Shown here one piece after another: positions 9,790 through 21,900 of a stretch of 64,000 bases of DNA. Position 1 is the stretch's first letter. Each line of letters begins with the position of its first letter. Source of the stretch: Lindgomyces ingoldianus. Its lineage: Eukaryota; Ascomycota; Dothideomycetes; Pleosporales; Lindgomycetaceae. The notes beneath the pieces were generated by a model, which worked only from the letters and a program-made list of their open reading frames with translations, was not told the DNA's origin and searched no databases. The DNA is taken from contig NW_022985216.1 in the NCBI RefSeq assembly GCF_010093535.1, forward strand, positions 1 through 64,000, in the 5' to 3' direction. Made by a program: the position numbers and the translations under genes.

Positions 9790-10740
9790 CATCTACTAAT
9801 TAACTTTTAACACACTAATAAGAAAAGTGAAATACTTTTAGCTTTTAAAGTAACTTAAAAAAGCTAAATTTAAGCATTTAAGCTACTATAGCAGTTTTTA
9901 AAGTCTCTAAGACTACACTTGCTTAGAGATGTTATAGTAGACGTTTATAACATAACTATATAGCTAATTTATAAAAATTAGTTATTATAAAGCATCTACT
10001 TCACTTAAATGTATAAAAAATATAGTAAATAAACTATAAAGCTCTTGTAATTTAAGCTATATTAGAGTAAATAAGACTATAAAGCTTAAAAAACTTTTTT
10101 ATAAGTATAACTATAAAAAAGCTTAGTGTTAGAATCTAATAGTTGTAGAAAAATAGTTTACGCTTATATACAGCGCTATTACCTAGTATAAGATCTATAA
10201 GAATTGTAACGATTCTCATCAATCGTTCCATCTCGGGTCGCCCGGAACCTATCCGAAGGGTCCCCGTATCGGCTCCGACTCTGGCTCGACTCTGGCTCGA
10301 CTCTGGCTCGACTCTGGCTCGACCCTGACTCGACCTGGCCCCGACTCTGCCCTGCCCCTGCTGTACCCCTATTCCTCCATGTATTTAGTCGCACCTCGCC
10401 CCTGTAGCCAGCTTAGTAGTTTTCTGATATGCTTTTGTACAAGGCCTATAGGTGTCAATGGCATTCCCAGGTTCCAAGTCCCCACGCACTCCCATATGCC
10501 TCTGAGTGGATTCCTACCGCATTCAGATCTATTGTCTTGCCTGTGCTGTTACAAGAATAGTATCTTCAACTTTAATAAAATAAAGCTTTAAATAAGTGTT
10601 ATATTTACTTATAAAGATGCTATAGCCTGTAAAAAGTATTCTAAACTAAAGTTAGTTTAACTTAGTAATCTATTTTATAAGCAGGTAGTTTATATAAGTA
10701 AATAGTGTACTTTAATGAAATTTTAACAGCTTTAAGTTTA
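9790..10740 (+). pseudogene. Second Fot1-like transposase relic, N-terminal half, split by a solo LTR
   Basis: Joining 10130-10204 to 10559 onward across the LTR-A insertion (keeping one copy of the AGAAT duplication) gives a plus-strand frame ending with SIFNFNKIKL, the counterpart of the DxYNFDETGF block of Fot1/pogo transposases. Upstream the frame includes alignable helix-turn-helix/CENP-B-like sequence but is full of RIP stops. The DDE catalytic half is missing. A ~25-bp AT-rich word with CATCTACTAATTAAC occurs at both edges (9787 and 10748). Confidence 0.5.
10205..10553 (+). repeat. LTR-A solo LTR, copy 1 (349 bp), TSD AGAAT
   Basis: Begins TGTAACGATT and ends TGCTGTTACA, and is flanked by AGAAT on both sides (10200-10204 and 10554-10558). 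Extra length relative to the 289-bp family form comes largely from an 11-bp tandem repeat (TCTGGCTCGAC, four copies with a degenerate tail, ~10277-10330). Little RIP damage. Inserted inside a Fot1-like transposase relic. Confidence 0.9.
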
Positions 10741-10765
10741 ATATTAATACATCTACTAATTAACT

Positions 10766-11208
10766 TTTTCTATACTAATACATTTCTAACAACACAACGT
10801 AGATATGCTAAAAGAATGTTAGATATAGCTTATACTCTAAGCTTTTAAATAAAATATAACACTTTTAAAGTAATATACTAAAGCTATGTACAGAGTTTTT
10901 TAAAAAAATAATAAATAACTAATGTACTAGATAACCTTTATAAGCTAATGCTATAGCTAACTTATTAAATCTAGATAATTATAAAAAGTAAGTAATTATT
11001 AAGTATATACTTAAGCTATATGCGTAAGAATCTTCTTTTAGCTAGTAGCTATAGCTAATATAGCTAATTCTTTACTTAATAAGCATAATCTAAGCTATAT
11101 TAGCATAAACTAGTCTAGTATATTTATAACATGTTATTTAAAGCTTAAAGTAAAGCTTTAAGTGTAAGAATAGTTAGTAAATATTTAGCCGATAATAAAG
11201 CTTATTAT
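10766..11208 (+). mobile_element. PAL-2: left arm of a palindromic Fot1-derived element
   Basis: Parallels the left arm of the intact palindrome at 58210 from its second quarter (CTACACTAATGCATT) to beyond the arm end at the centre. It lacks the first ~60 bp with the terminal repeat. It ends at 11208 where a long-terminal-inverted-repeat sequence begins. Heavily TpA-enriched. Confidence 0.65.
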
Positions 11209-11398
11209 CTGTACACAGCAGCAGCGTTACAGTCTAGATACTAGTTATTGCGCACAAGAAGAATCACGTAACTATGTTACATAATGCTTGTGCGCGAACC
11301 TCTGTGCACAAACATGTAGATATTCCCCTTTTCCTTTGTACAAAGGAAAAAGACAGAGTAATAACTAGAAACATGTTGCCTCTACCCTACCTACTTTG
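11209..11398 (+). repeat. Long inverted-repeat end, left copy
   Basis: From CTGTACACAGCAGCAG to CCTACCTACTTTGTG, this is the inverse of 25370-25591. Both copies abut palindrome arms on their outer side. The left copy has about two 14-bp GCGCACAA-type units where the right has four. The LTR at 11399 cuts it off on its inner side. Confidence 0.7.
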
Positions 11399-11688
11399 TG
11401 TAACAATTCTCACGAATTGTTCTATCTTAGGTTGCTTAGATCCTATCTAAAGGGTCCCTGTATTAACCCTAACTATAACTTAACTCTATCCCCTGCAGTT
11501 ACCCCTATTTACCTAAGTATTTAGTTGCACCTCTTCTCTTAGCTAGCTTAGTAGTTTTCTAATATCCTTTGTATAAAGCTTATAGGTTTTAATAGAAATT
11601 CCTAGGTTCTAAGTCCCTACGCACTTCTATATGCCTCTAAGTAGATTCTTACTGCATTTAGACCTACTGTCTTACCTATGCTGTTACA
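11399..11688 (+). repeat. LTR-A, RIP-damaged copy attached to internal Gypsy sequence
   Basis: Same termini as the LTR-A family (TGTAACAATT ... GCTGTTACA), with TpA replacing CpA throughout, unlike the solo copies. It is followed directly by internal sequence. No target duplication seen. Confidence 0.8.
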
Positions 11689-13272
11689 TTATATTAGAAA
11701 ACTTACTTTTACTAGTAATAGCTTTATTAATAATATTATATTAATTATTTATTTAACTATATTTAACTTTAAAAAGTGTTTAATTTAGTTTAAGTTATAG
11801 TGTTTATAAACTATTATATTAAATTATTTAGTTATTATAAATAAAATTTTAAAACCTTTTTAATAATAAAAGCTTTTAAGTTTAAAACTTTTTATCTCTT
11901 ATAATTAAAATTACTTTTAGAAAAGTTATAAAAAGTGCGCTAAAGTAAAAACCTAAAGACTACTAATAACTTATTAAGATTAAAGATAACTACTAATGCT
12001 TAACTTTTAACTACTTTTAAACCTTAGTATAAAATTAGCAACATGCTTTAGCTATAGCTAAGGTAAAATGCTTACTACTAAAGCTAAATAACTACTAACC
12101 TTAATAGCTAAACTTTTTTTATAGAACCTAAACCTAAAAACTTACTAAATTTAAAATTAAACTATAGTAACATACATTTTAAAAACTAAGTAGCTTAATT
12201 AAAAGTATAAATTAAGCCGCTAACTAAATTAAAAACTATTAGTCTTAATTAACCTCTACTAGCTACTAAATCGCCTCTAATATTACCTTAAATTACTCTT
12301 ACTACTTTAATAGTAAAAGACTTTTTAAGCACTTTTAAGCATTTTTAAAGCTACTTTACTAAACACACGCCTAAGATTAAAAACTTTATAAATAGTAAAA
12401 AACTTACATTTAAATAATAGTAAGCCTTTATTATAAATAGACTTAACATTAATTTAGATTACTATTAGAGTAAGCGTGCACGCATAGCGTTAGTATAGAG
12501 ACACACTGCTAGTATTGCAAAGGCATAACTAGAGCCTAGATACTAAGCTAAATTAAATAACTTTTAGTTTAGAAATATAAAAAAACATAATTAAGCGTTT
12601 ATAAACTTACTTTATTACTAGTAATAAAAAGATAAAAGTGTAATAAGTGTTTTAAATACTAAAAATAAGTAAAAAAAAAGTTTTTTTTACCTTTAAAGCT
12701 TACTTTATTATTGCTGCTATAAAAAAGTTTATATTAAAGTTAAAATAGTTTTTCTACTTATAAAAAAAAATACTGCCTAGCTTAAAAGAACTAAACTTAA
12801 GTTTTAAACATACTTAAAAAGGCTTTTTTAAAATAATAGTAGCTTACCTAATAGCTTATAATATAGAAAAAAGAAACACTTTTACTATTTTAAAGTAAAC
12901 TATTAACTACATCTAACATTTTAATACTAGACTTATTATAAATTAATTTTAAAAAGTTTCTAGTAATACATCTAAGGCAGTATACTATTTTAGTACACTC
13001 TGTGACGGTGCTGCTTGTTAAGCTCCGCTGCTAGTCACATGATCTTGCTAAGTGTTAAACGAGCGCGCTAGCGCCTTGGCGCTGCTCAAGCTTTTCTCTT
13101 GCGAAAACCCTTCGCCTCCTTCACTCCCTATCCTAGTTTAGCTGAAATAGAGCCGACCTACTCTACCTTGCTTCCCTAGCTCTATACAGTAGTAGAGACA
13201 GTGCTTGTTATCACACACTCTAACCTACACCTATGCTAGTACCCTAATCTACCTCTACTACCCACTGTTTAC
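11689..13272 (+). pseudogene. LTR-A Gypsy element, 5' internal region and gag relic
   Basis: The start of the internal region (TTATATTAGAAAACTT...) is repeated after the next LTR at 13579. From about 12380 a plus-strand frame contains KLTFK, a stretch ending SKRARIALV and LEPRY, the pattern of Ty3/Gypsy Gag capsid sequences, interrupted only by TAG/TAA. An LTR-B solo LTR interrupts it at 13001-13215. The pol part is missing, as the next LTR begins at 13273. Confidence 0.55.
13001..13215 (+). repeat. LTR-B solo LTR, copy 1 (215 bp), TSD CACTC
   Basis: TGTGACGGTG ... GTTATCACA, flanked by CACTC at 12996-13000 and 13216-13220. Same length as the copy at 38625-38839, from which it differs almost only by RIP-type transitions. 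Confidence 0.92.
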
Positions 13273-13578
13273 TGTAACGATTCTCATGAATTGTTCTATC
13301 TCAGGTCGCCCGGAACCTATCCGAAGGGTCCCCGTATCAGCTCCGACCCTGACTCGACCTGGCCCCGACTCTGCCCTGCCCCCTACTGTACCCCTATTCC
13401 TCTATGTATTTAGTCGCACCTCGCCCCTGTAGCTAGCTTAGTAGTTTTCTAATATCCTTTTGTACAAGGCCTATAGGTGTTAATAGCATTCCTAGGTTCC
13501 AAGTCCCCACGCACTTCTATATGCCTGTAAGTGGATTCCTACTGCATTTAGACCTATTGTCTTGCCTGTGCTGTTACA
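13273..13578 (+). repeat. LTR-A, third copy (306 bp)
   Basis: TGTAACGATT ... GCTGTTACA, less mutated than the copy at 11399. The same internal start sequence follows it (13579 to about 13900), so the two LTRs are not a 5'/3' pair of one element. Confidence 0.85.
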
Positions 13579-15482
13579 TTATATTAGAAAACTTGCTTTT
13601 GCTAGTAACAGCCTTATTATAATATTGCACTCATTATTTATTTAACTATATCTAAGCCTAAGACGCGTCTAATTTAGTTTAGGTTGTAATACTTACACAC
13701 TGTTATATTAAACTATTTAGTCTATAGACTAGATTCTATTAACCTCTAGTTAACTAAAGCCTTTAGGTTTAGAACTTCCTATCCCCTGCAATTAGAATTG
13801 CCTTTAGAAAAGTTGTTAAAAATGCGCTAAGGTAGAAACTTAGAGACTACTAATAACTTATTAGAATTAGAGATAACTACTAATACCTAATTATATAAAA
13901 AAAGTTATATCTTTTATTAGTATAGTACATGTTTTTTAGTTTATTTAGAAATGTGTTATTCTACTAATTAATTATAACCTAAAGTGCTAAATAGAGGTTA
14001 CTATATAGTGGCTTATATACAAGCTTAATTAAAAACAGAGCCTATTTAAGCTAAAGTTGTTAGCATACTTATATACTAGCAGTGTAAAGCAGTATCTTGC
14101 TTTAGAATTATAGACTAAAAGCTTTTTATATAAAAGTAAGCTTATTAATTATAGCTTTAAAAGCTTTATATAACGCTTTTATAAAGTTTTTTTTACTTAA
14201 TTTATGTAAAGCTTATTATAATCTAATTTAGCTAATACTAGTTATAATTTATGTTAGTATTAAAGTAATTACTAAGCTGGTTATATTAAATCTTTTATGT
14301 CTTCTTAGAACTAATATTATAAAGGTAGAATATATATGCGCAGCCTTTAAAAATATTAGAGAAGATGCTTATATATAAAGCCTTATAAATAATAAGGCGT
14401 TAGTAGAGCTTAATAAATACTATAGCCTTATTAGTTAGAATATTATATAGTTATTTTATATAGTTGTTCTTTTTTCTTTATGCTATCTAGAATTATATAA
14501 CCTTCTTAGGCCTAAGGTTCTCTGCTGTGATATCTTATATAAGTAGAAATTAGTATAGATTATATAGTAATTAAATTATATATAGTAGGTACAAGCTTTA
14601 GGGAATCTTGTGTAGAGCTGTGGCTATAAGAATATGTAGCTACCTAGTTGTGCTTTTATGCAGTAAGCTATTATAAAGTAGTTATACTAGTTGTAGAGAA
14701 AGTATTAGGTCTGTAGGTAATTTATATAAAGACATCCTCTATAGCGTTAGAACTAGCGCTAGTAGTAATAGTTTAGTATAGTAGTTTAATAAAGTAGTAA
14801 AAGCGTGTTCTTTGTTTATAAGTTTATATAGTCTAATAACTTTTATTTTATTCTTTTTAAAACTAATGCTATTATTCTATAAAGTAGTAATTAGTTTTTA
14901 TAAAAATAGTTAGCTAAGATTTTTAAAGTCTATAAGCTTCTACTTTATAAAGTTATTTTAAAAGTTTTTAAAAGTTTATATACTTATTATACTTAATACA
15001 CAGAGTTTTGTAATTAAGTTAGCTATGTATAAATTAAGCTTCTTTTTAAGTGTATTATCTAATAGTTTAATTTTATTTACTTAATCTTTAATATTTATCT
15101 ACTTTACTAAAGTCTTTACTAAAATGCCTATAAAAGGTATATATTAGTTATATATTAATATGTTATATTAGCGAGTTAAAGATAGAGCTAGTGTTGCTTG
15201 TTACTTTATAGTAGTTAGTTATATGTTATTGCGCGCTGTCTTACTTCTTGTTGTACGCTGCCTTTAAATAGCTGTATGTAAAAAGATAAAACAGACCTCC
15301 TAGCATTAAACAAGCACTACTATTTGTACAATACCTCTAAACAGTATTATACAGACAGGTTTCCTACTCTTTGTTAAGTAACTAAAGAATATTTATAGCT
15401 ACTTACATGTAAATTAAACTTTGTCTTTACTCTTACTAATTTATAGTTAGGTTTATAAGAAAAAGAATTCCTTTTATATATA
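13579..15482. other. Internal Gypsy start, then unidentified RIP relic
   Basis: 13579-13900 repeats the LTR-A internal start. The rest is TpA-rich. From about 14321 to 14712 one plus-strand frame is unusually coherent: interrupted only by TAG/TAA, with readable blocks such as FKNIREDAYI, NKALVELNKYY and LLRPKVLCCDILYK. It looks like a RIP-silenced coding sequence, but I do not recognise its family. 14760-15480 shows nothing further. Confidence 0.4.
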
Positions 15483-15649
15483 ACATACTTCACAGGCAAG
15501 TTGCTTACACACCTAAGTTGCTTACTTTTGCTAAGACTCTACTAAACTACTCTTCTTACACTAATGCATTCCTAACAACACTACTTAGATAGGCTAAAAG
15601 AATGTTAGATACAGCTTATGCTCTAAGCTTTTAAATAAAACATAACATG

Positions 15650-17479
15650 GTCCACAAGCGAATGTTCAACACAAGCGAGTGTTCCGCCCCACCACTAAAA
15701 CGCAGCTAACTTACTACTAACTGCAATGCATTAACAACTAAATAATTAATTATCTTTAAAAGAGGCTAGAATTAACCTAGCTATTTAAGCTCTTAATAAA
15801 GACGCGTCTTTAACTAAAAGGCGCGCTGCAGCACTTTATAATGTTAATTAAATAGCTCTTTGCTAACAACGCGCAAGGATAACTATGCAACGCAACTGTA
15901 CAGCTAACAACAAGAAGCTTATAAAGCTAGAAAAGAAGAGAATTATTAAGCATATACTTAATCTAGATTCCTAAGGATTTGCGCCTACTCTAGGTGCTGT
16001 ACAAGAGATAGCTAACAAGCTTCTTACTAAGCGCAGCGCTCTACTAGCAGGTATTAACTAGCTATCTAACTTTGTTGCGCGTACACTAGTAGTTAAAACC
16101 TACTTTAGCTAACTATATAATTACTAACAAGCAAAATGCAAAAATCTAGCAATTATAAGTAAGTAGTTTAAGCTTGTAGAAGCTACATAATTAAAGTACA
16201 GCATTATAAATTAGGACACATATAATTTTAATAAAATAGGCTTTTAGATAGGGGTTATATTAAGCTAAATAGTTATTACAAGCACAGATAGACGTAATTA
16301 GCTAAAGGCTATACAGCTAGGCAACTATAAATAGGTAACAGTTATTGTAGGCATTAACGCAGATAAGTAGGCAATACCTCTGTACATAATCTTTAAAGGC
16401 AAGCATCACCTATCTGCCTAGTATAAAGATAAGGATATACTAAAGGACTAGGCTATTAGTGCTAGCAATAATAGCTAGATAACTAATAAACATAAAATTA
16501 CATAGCTAAAGCACTTTAATCTGTATATAAAAGATTACTTAGTAGGCTTATAGTAGCTGCTTATTTTTAATAGCTATAAGAGCTATTACTCTGTTAAATT
16601 CCTAAAGCTCTATAAGCAGAGGCGTATTATAGCGCTCTGTATGCCAGCACACACATTACATATTCTACAGCTGCTTAACGTTAGCTGCTTTTTACTGTTA
16701 AAGCGCGTGTACAGTACTAAAATTAGCTAGTTAATTTGCTACTAGATTAACTATATTAACAAGCTAACCTTTCTACTAGCTTTTAAGGCAGCATTTAGTT
16801 GCTTAATTATAACAGATAATATCTACGCAGGCTTTAGAGCTATAAGACTAGTCCAATTTAACCTAGAGCTAGTGCTCTTAAAGCTAAATATACAGCTACC
16901 TAATTAGCTAGCTACTCTACTACTAAATACTGCCTAGAAGGCTTAAACACCTAGTAATTTTTATAAGGTTAAGGCTTAGTTAACTTTACTATATAATTAG
17001 ATTTAAAAGTATTAGAATTTATCTTTTTTTACTATACTTAATCTAGTAAAGCAGCTAAGCAAGGGCGCTACTAAGATAGCTTATATTACTGTTCTATAGC
17101 GCAATTAAGCAGCTGCCCTAGAGAAGGCCTGTAAAGCAGCTATAAAGCGCAAGCAGCGTAAAAAAAAGTAAATTTAAAAAAAAGAAACTCTAACAAGCTA
17201 TTAAGGCTTTAAGTTAAGTACTTAGAAGCTTACTAGTATAGTAGAAGGTAGCAAAATGCCTTAGGAGAAGTTAACTGCTAAAAGCAGCGCAGTGCGCGCA
17301 CAGCGCTGCAAGCGCTGCAACAAGCCAAGGCATAACTCTTATACATGTAAGGATATTAAATAATCCTATAGTAGTTTATTTTATATAGTATATTTTTGCG
17401 TTGTTAAATTAATAGTCTTTAAAGTTAAATTTAGTAGTGGGGCGGAACACTTGCTTGTGTTGAACATTCGCTTGTGGAC
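15650..17479 (+). mobile_element. Fot-S: complete Fot1/pogo-type DNA transposon, 1.83 kb
   Basis: Terminal inverted repeats of about 47 bp, starting GTCCACAAGCGAATG on each strand and differing at two RIP-type positions. The right flank has TA and the left TG at the corresponding position. It contains one transposase reading frame, and interrupts PAL-1. Confidence 0.9.
15726..17363 (+). pseudogene. Fot1/pogo transposase killed by RIP stop codons, frame otherwise intact
   Basis: From ATG 15726 to TAA 17361-17363 a single frame of 545 codons runs without any indel. All interruptions I saw are TAG or TAA. In order: N-terminal helix-turn-helix (KDASLTKRRAAALYNV), CENP-B-like region, DTYNFNKIGF (counterpart of DxYNFDETGF), FKGKHHLSA, LIFNSYKSYY, CMPAHTLHILQLLN, and a C-terminal zinc knuckle CKRCNKPRHNSYTC (C-x2-C-x4-H-x4-C). 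Two expected catalytic Asp of the DDE domain read as Asn (LIF-N and QLL-N), each a G-to-A change after T. Fot1-type transposases cut and paste at TA. Confidence 0.9.
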
Positions 17480-17900
17480 TATGTTAAAACTCTTAAAGAA
17501 ACATGCTATAGCTACATATAAAGTTTTTTAAAAGATAATAAATAACTATAGCACTAAACAACCTATACAAGCTAATTCTATAGCTAACTTATAAAAGCTA
17601 GGTAATAAAAAGAAGCAGGTAATTATTAAGACTATACTTAAGCTATATACACAAGGATTTTCCCCTTAGATAGCATGTATAGCTAATATAGCTAATTCTT
17701 TACACGCTAAGCGTAATCTAGGCTATGTTAGCATAAACTAGCCTAGTACATTTAGAAAGTGTTATTTAGACCTTAAAGTAATAGTTAAGCGTAGTATAAC
17801 TATAAGAAAGCTTTTTATAAAGGTTCTAAAGTAATTTAAAGTAGGTTTAGCCTTATAGAGAATATTAAAGCTAAGTATAGCATTTAAAATAATAACACAT

Positions 17901-18218
17901 TGTCACGATTGTGCACGAGTAAGGTTATAGAGCTTCACAGAGGTCTAGTTCAATTACTACGTAAGGTATTATAGTAGGTATAAGACGTTGTGTGAGGAAT
18001 AGAAAAGTTTAAGAGGAAATTAGTAATTAAATACTTAGCTTAGAAGTCTAAGCACTTTAGGTATAAATTAAGCCTGTTTTAAGTTTAGTTAGTGTTAAAG
18101 CAGTTTATGCTTAAGTTTATGTCTATGTTGTGTTATGTTTATGTTAGACGTGCACTAATAATACTCTAGTATATGTTTAATACAGTTATGTCTAGAATCT
18201 AGGGAGGATACTGTAACA
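17901..18218 (-). repeat. Left LTR (3' LTR) of Gyp-2a
   Basis: TGTCACGATT ... GATACTGTAACA, 318 bp. The outer edge keeps CpG (GTGCACGAG) where the inner LTR has GTGCACAAG-type changes. Confidence 0.9.
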
Positions 18219-18582
18219 GTACTCCCCCCCTTATTAGGAAGGAAATCCTTTATATTAGTAGTTCTAGCATTAAGTTGTTTTTATTAGGGTACAGGTTTAG
18301 TTTAGATAGGTATTAGGTGTAGAATTAAGTTACTGTAGAGTTCTTTTATAGGGCTTCTATAAGTTTCTATAACAGTTTGTTATATCTAGTCTATTTTATA
18401 AAGTATTTATAAATATGTTTTTTTTTATTAAACTAGATTTATTTAACATCTTCTACAACATATTCTAGTTTGTTATTTATAATAACAGGTTTAAGTAGCA
18501 GGTTTAGCTGTCTAGGTAGATAGTTAGATTTAAGAGCTGCTTAGCGCAGCAATAATACGTGGAACACAGGGTGTATCTTTAT

Positions 18583-18974
18583 TGTAACGATCCTCATGAA
18601 TCGTTCCATCTCGAGTTGCCCGGAACCTCCGGAAGGCCCTCGTATCGGCCCCGACCTCGACCTGGCCCCGACCCCTGCTGTTACCCCTATTCCCTCATGT
18701 ATTTAGTCGCACCTCGCCCCCGTAGCTAGCTCGGTAGTTTTCTGATATCCTACGTACAAGGCCTATAGGTGTCATTGGTATTCCCAGGTCTCTGAGTCCC
18801 CACGCACTCCCATATGCCTCTGAGTGGATTCATACCGCATTCGGACCCATTGTCTTGCCTGCGCCGTTACATTGTCATTGGTATTCCCAGGTCTCTGAGT
18901 CCCCACGCACTCCCATATGCCTCTGAGTGGATTCATACCGCATTCGGATCCATTGTCTTGCCTGCGCCGTTACA
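18583..18974 (+). repeat. LTR-A solo LTR with tandemly duplicated 3' end, TSD TTTAT
   Basis: TGTAACGATC ... GCGCCGTTACA. The last 101 bp occur twice (18771-18871 and 18874-18974, one visible difference). TTTAT flanks the whole at 18578-18582 and 18975-18979. Up to 18871 it is 289 bp and nearly identical to 56040-56328. Essentially free of RIP although buried in a heavily mutated Gypsy element, so it inserted late. Confidence 0.93.
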
Positions 18975-18989
18975 TTTATGCTGTTAGGT

Positions 18990-21900
18990 AGAATTAATTA
19001 GTAAGTGTATAATAAGACTATATAGGCTACTGTAAAGGGGCTAAGGTTCTTCTAATTAAGTTTCTTTAATTATTAGTTTATTTAAATATTTCTAGTGTCT
19101 AGCTAGACCTTCTTACTAGCTGCATACATAAGGGTAAGAGTTTAGAATTAGTTTACGTACTCTTGTTAAAGAGCTTAAGCCTATATAAGCTTTTTATAAA
19201 CATATTTAGATATGTTTTAGATTTTATTAATAAGTCTATTTACATCTATTACTTATATAAATTAATAAGTTAGTTAGAGGGTATTTAAAAGTAGTTTAAA
19301 TTTTATTTAAAGGTAGTATTTATAGTTTGCTAAGAATAAAAATACTTATGTTAATTTAAATATTATGTTATTAGCTTTAAACTATGCTATAGCTAACTAT
19401 TTTACCTAGTTATCTTACTAGTAGTTTATGTACACTTATAGAACTTATTTTATTATAGTGTTTGTGTTCTTAGTCTAGCTGTTAGTCTTTAGGTAAAAAG
19501 CTATAGATAGATAAAGAACAATTTAGAGCTGTTTATAAAGTTTATTCTAGAAGGCTAAGACAAACTGTGTACCTCTATCTAATATAATTATGTTAGGCAG
19601 GCTATAGTAAACTTATATGTATTAGTAGAATAACTAGGCTATATTAGGGGCAGTTATAGAGAAACATAGTATTAAGTGTTAATACTTAGTTAAGTAATTA
19701 ATAACTACTATAATATTTATATACCTTTTAAATAAAAGTAGGTCTATAATAAAATTAATTAATATGTTTTTCTAAGCTTATTTAGAAATTAGAAGTAGTT
19801 TAAGCAGGCTATTATACCTTTCTTAAAAGGCCTTTACTTTACAGTAAGTATAGCAACATAATACATATTAGCGTACAGTATAGAACATGCGGGGCTAGTA
19901 GTACTCTCTCTGTAGTAGGTCAAGAGTCTTTCCTCTGCCTAGGTGTCCTTTAACAGGCAAGTTGTGTATAATTTAGAGTAGTTTAATTCTTAGTTTATTA
20001 GAATTAGAAATTATAAGTTAGTTATAGTAATATAGCTTACTATTTTAGTTTTTATAGTTAGCTAGTGTTACTTTTTTAACTAACTAGTGCTATTTTAAAG
20101 TAGGTCTAAGGTTTCTTAGATAAATTTATTATTTAAATACTTATTAGTAATAATCTAATTAATTATCTAATCTATTTTATTTAAGTTAAGGTCTAAAAAT
20201 AGCTTAAGTTAAAGTAGAGTTTAGTGTTAAGCCTTTTACACTTCTTTCTAAGCAGAGATGTCTTAGAATTACCTTATAAAAGCATCTAGTTTCTCTCTGT
20301 TTTAACTAGAATAATAAGTAATCTTAAAATTAAAACAGAATAAGTATTTAGACTAATAGGCTTATTAGTAGCTAAGTTGTTTTATAGTTACAAAGTACTG
20401 CAAGTTCTTATAGTTAGATAAGACCTATATTAAATGCGCTGCACCTTCTAGTTTAGGTTGCTATTGTTTAAAGTAGTGTACTATAGTAAGTAATTTCTTG
20501 TTATAAATCTTATAATTACCTTCTATAGGACTTATTCTTTTTAAGAAATATGTAATAGGCCTAATAGTTCTATCTAGCTTAGTCTAGAAGAGAACTCCTG
20601 CTACTACATAGTCTAAGGCATTAGCTTCTACAAGTATTAGTAGTTTAGAGTTAAAGTAGTAGAGTATTAAGGCTTTAGTAAAGGCTTTCTTTAGCTAGTT
20701 AAAGAACTATTAGTAATTTAAGTTAAAGTTAAATTAAATCCTTTTTTTAGTAAGTATAATTATAAGGCTTACTTACTATAAAAAGTTATTAATAAATTAT
20801 TAGTAAAAGTTAGCAAATCTTATAAAAGCTTAAATGTCCTTTATGTCCTTTAGGTATTGCTAATCTAGCATAGTCTAAACCTTAATAGGGTCTATTTAGA
20901 TGCTATCTATAAAGATTACATATCCTAAATATATAACCTTTAATTAGTAGAACTTGCATTTATCTATGTTAAGTTACAGACCTGCTTCTTCTATAGCTTT
21001 TAGCACTAGGCGTACATGCTATTTATGCTCTAAAAAGCTATTGCTGTAGATTAGAATATTATTAATATATGTAGTGCAGAACACATCTAGGTAGGGTTAG
21101 AGCAAGTTGTTTATAAAATGTTAAAAAGTACTAGGCGTGTTAGCTAAGCTAAAAAGCATTACTAGGTACTTAAATAGTCTATATTAGGTCTAAAACACTG
21201 TTAGCTACTTATTACCCTTTACTATTTTTAGCTTGTTAAAGGCAGCAATAATATCTAACTTTATAAAATACTTTGCTTTACTTAGTTAGCTTAAGGTTTC
21301 CTGTAAAAAGGGAATTAAGTATTAGTTTTTAATAGTAATAGTGTTTAGTTCTTAGTAGTTAATGCAGAATTAAAGCCTACCTCTAGGTTTCTTTATAAAT
21401 AGTATAAGTAACACTACTAGTAAAGAGCTAGCTTAAATAAACTTTTTTTTAGGTTCTTATTAAGGTATTTTTAGAGCACTTTTAATTTGTTTAGTAACAT
21501 CTTATATAGTAGCCTATAACTAGGTTGTTTACTAGGCTTAAGAGTTATCTAGTAATTATACAGACATTATATTAAAAGCTTATTAAACTTGTCTTAGAAA
21601 AAAACATGTAATAGGTTATAGTAGTCTTAAGAGACTATTATCTTTAAGTTAGTGCGTTTTTAAGGAGCTAAAGCTTAGTCTATATTAGAAATTATAACTG
21701 CGTAGATTTTATAATCTAGTTATTAAGCTAGGGTTATAAATAGGGCAGGTCCTATGTAGCAGATGTCTATCTGCTGTTTAAGTCCTAGTTTATGTCTAAA
21801 TTAGGTAAGTAAAGATTCTATAAAAGCTTTCTTTTCTTTAGGTTTAAGTAGTTATTAAATTATTTTATATAGCTTATCTTAGTAAAAGGCCTAGCTTATT

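Noticed and set aside
11399..13578. LTRs at 11399 and 13273 as the two ends of one element
   Set aside because: The sequence after each LTR is the same internal start, and no matching 5-bp flanks exist.
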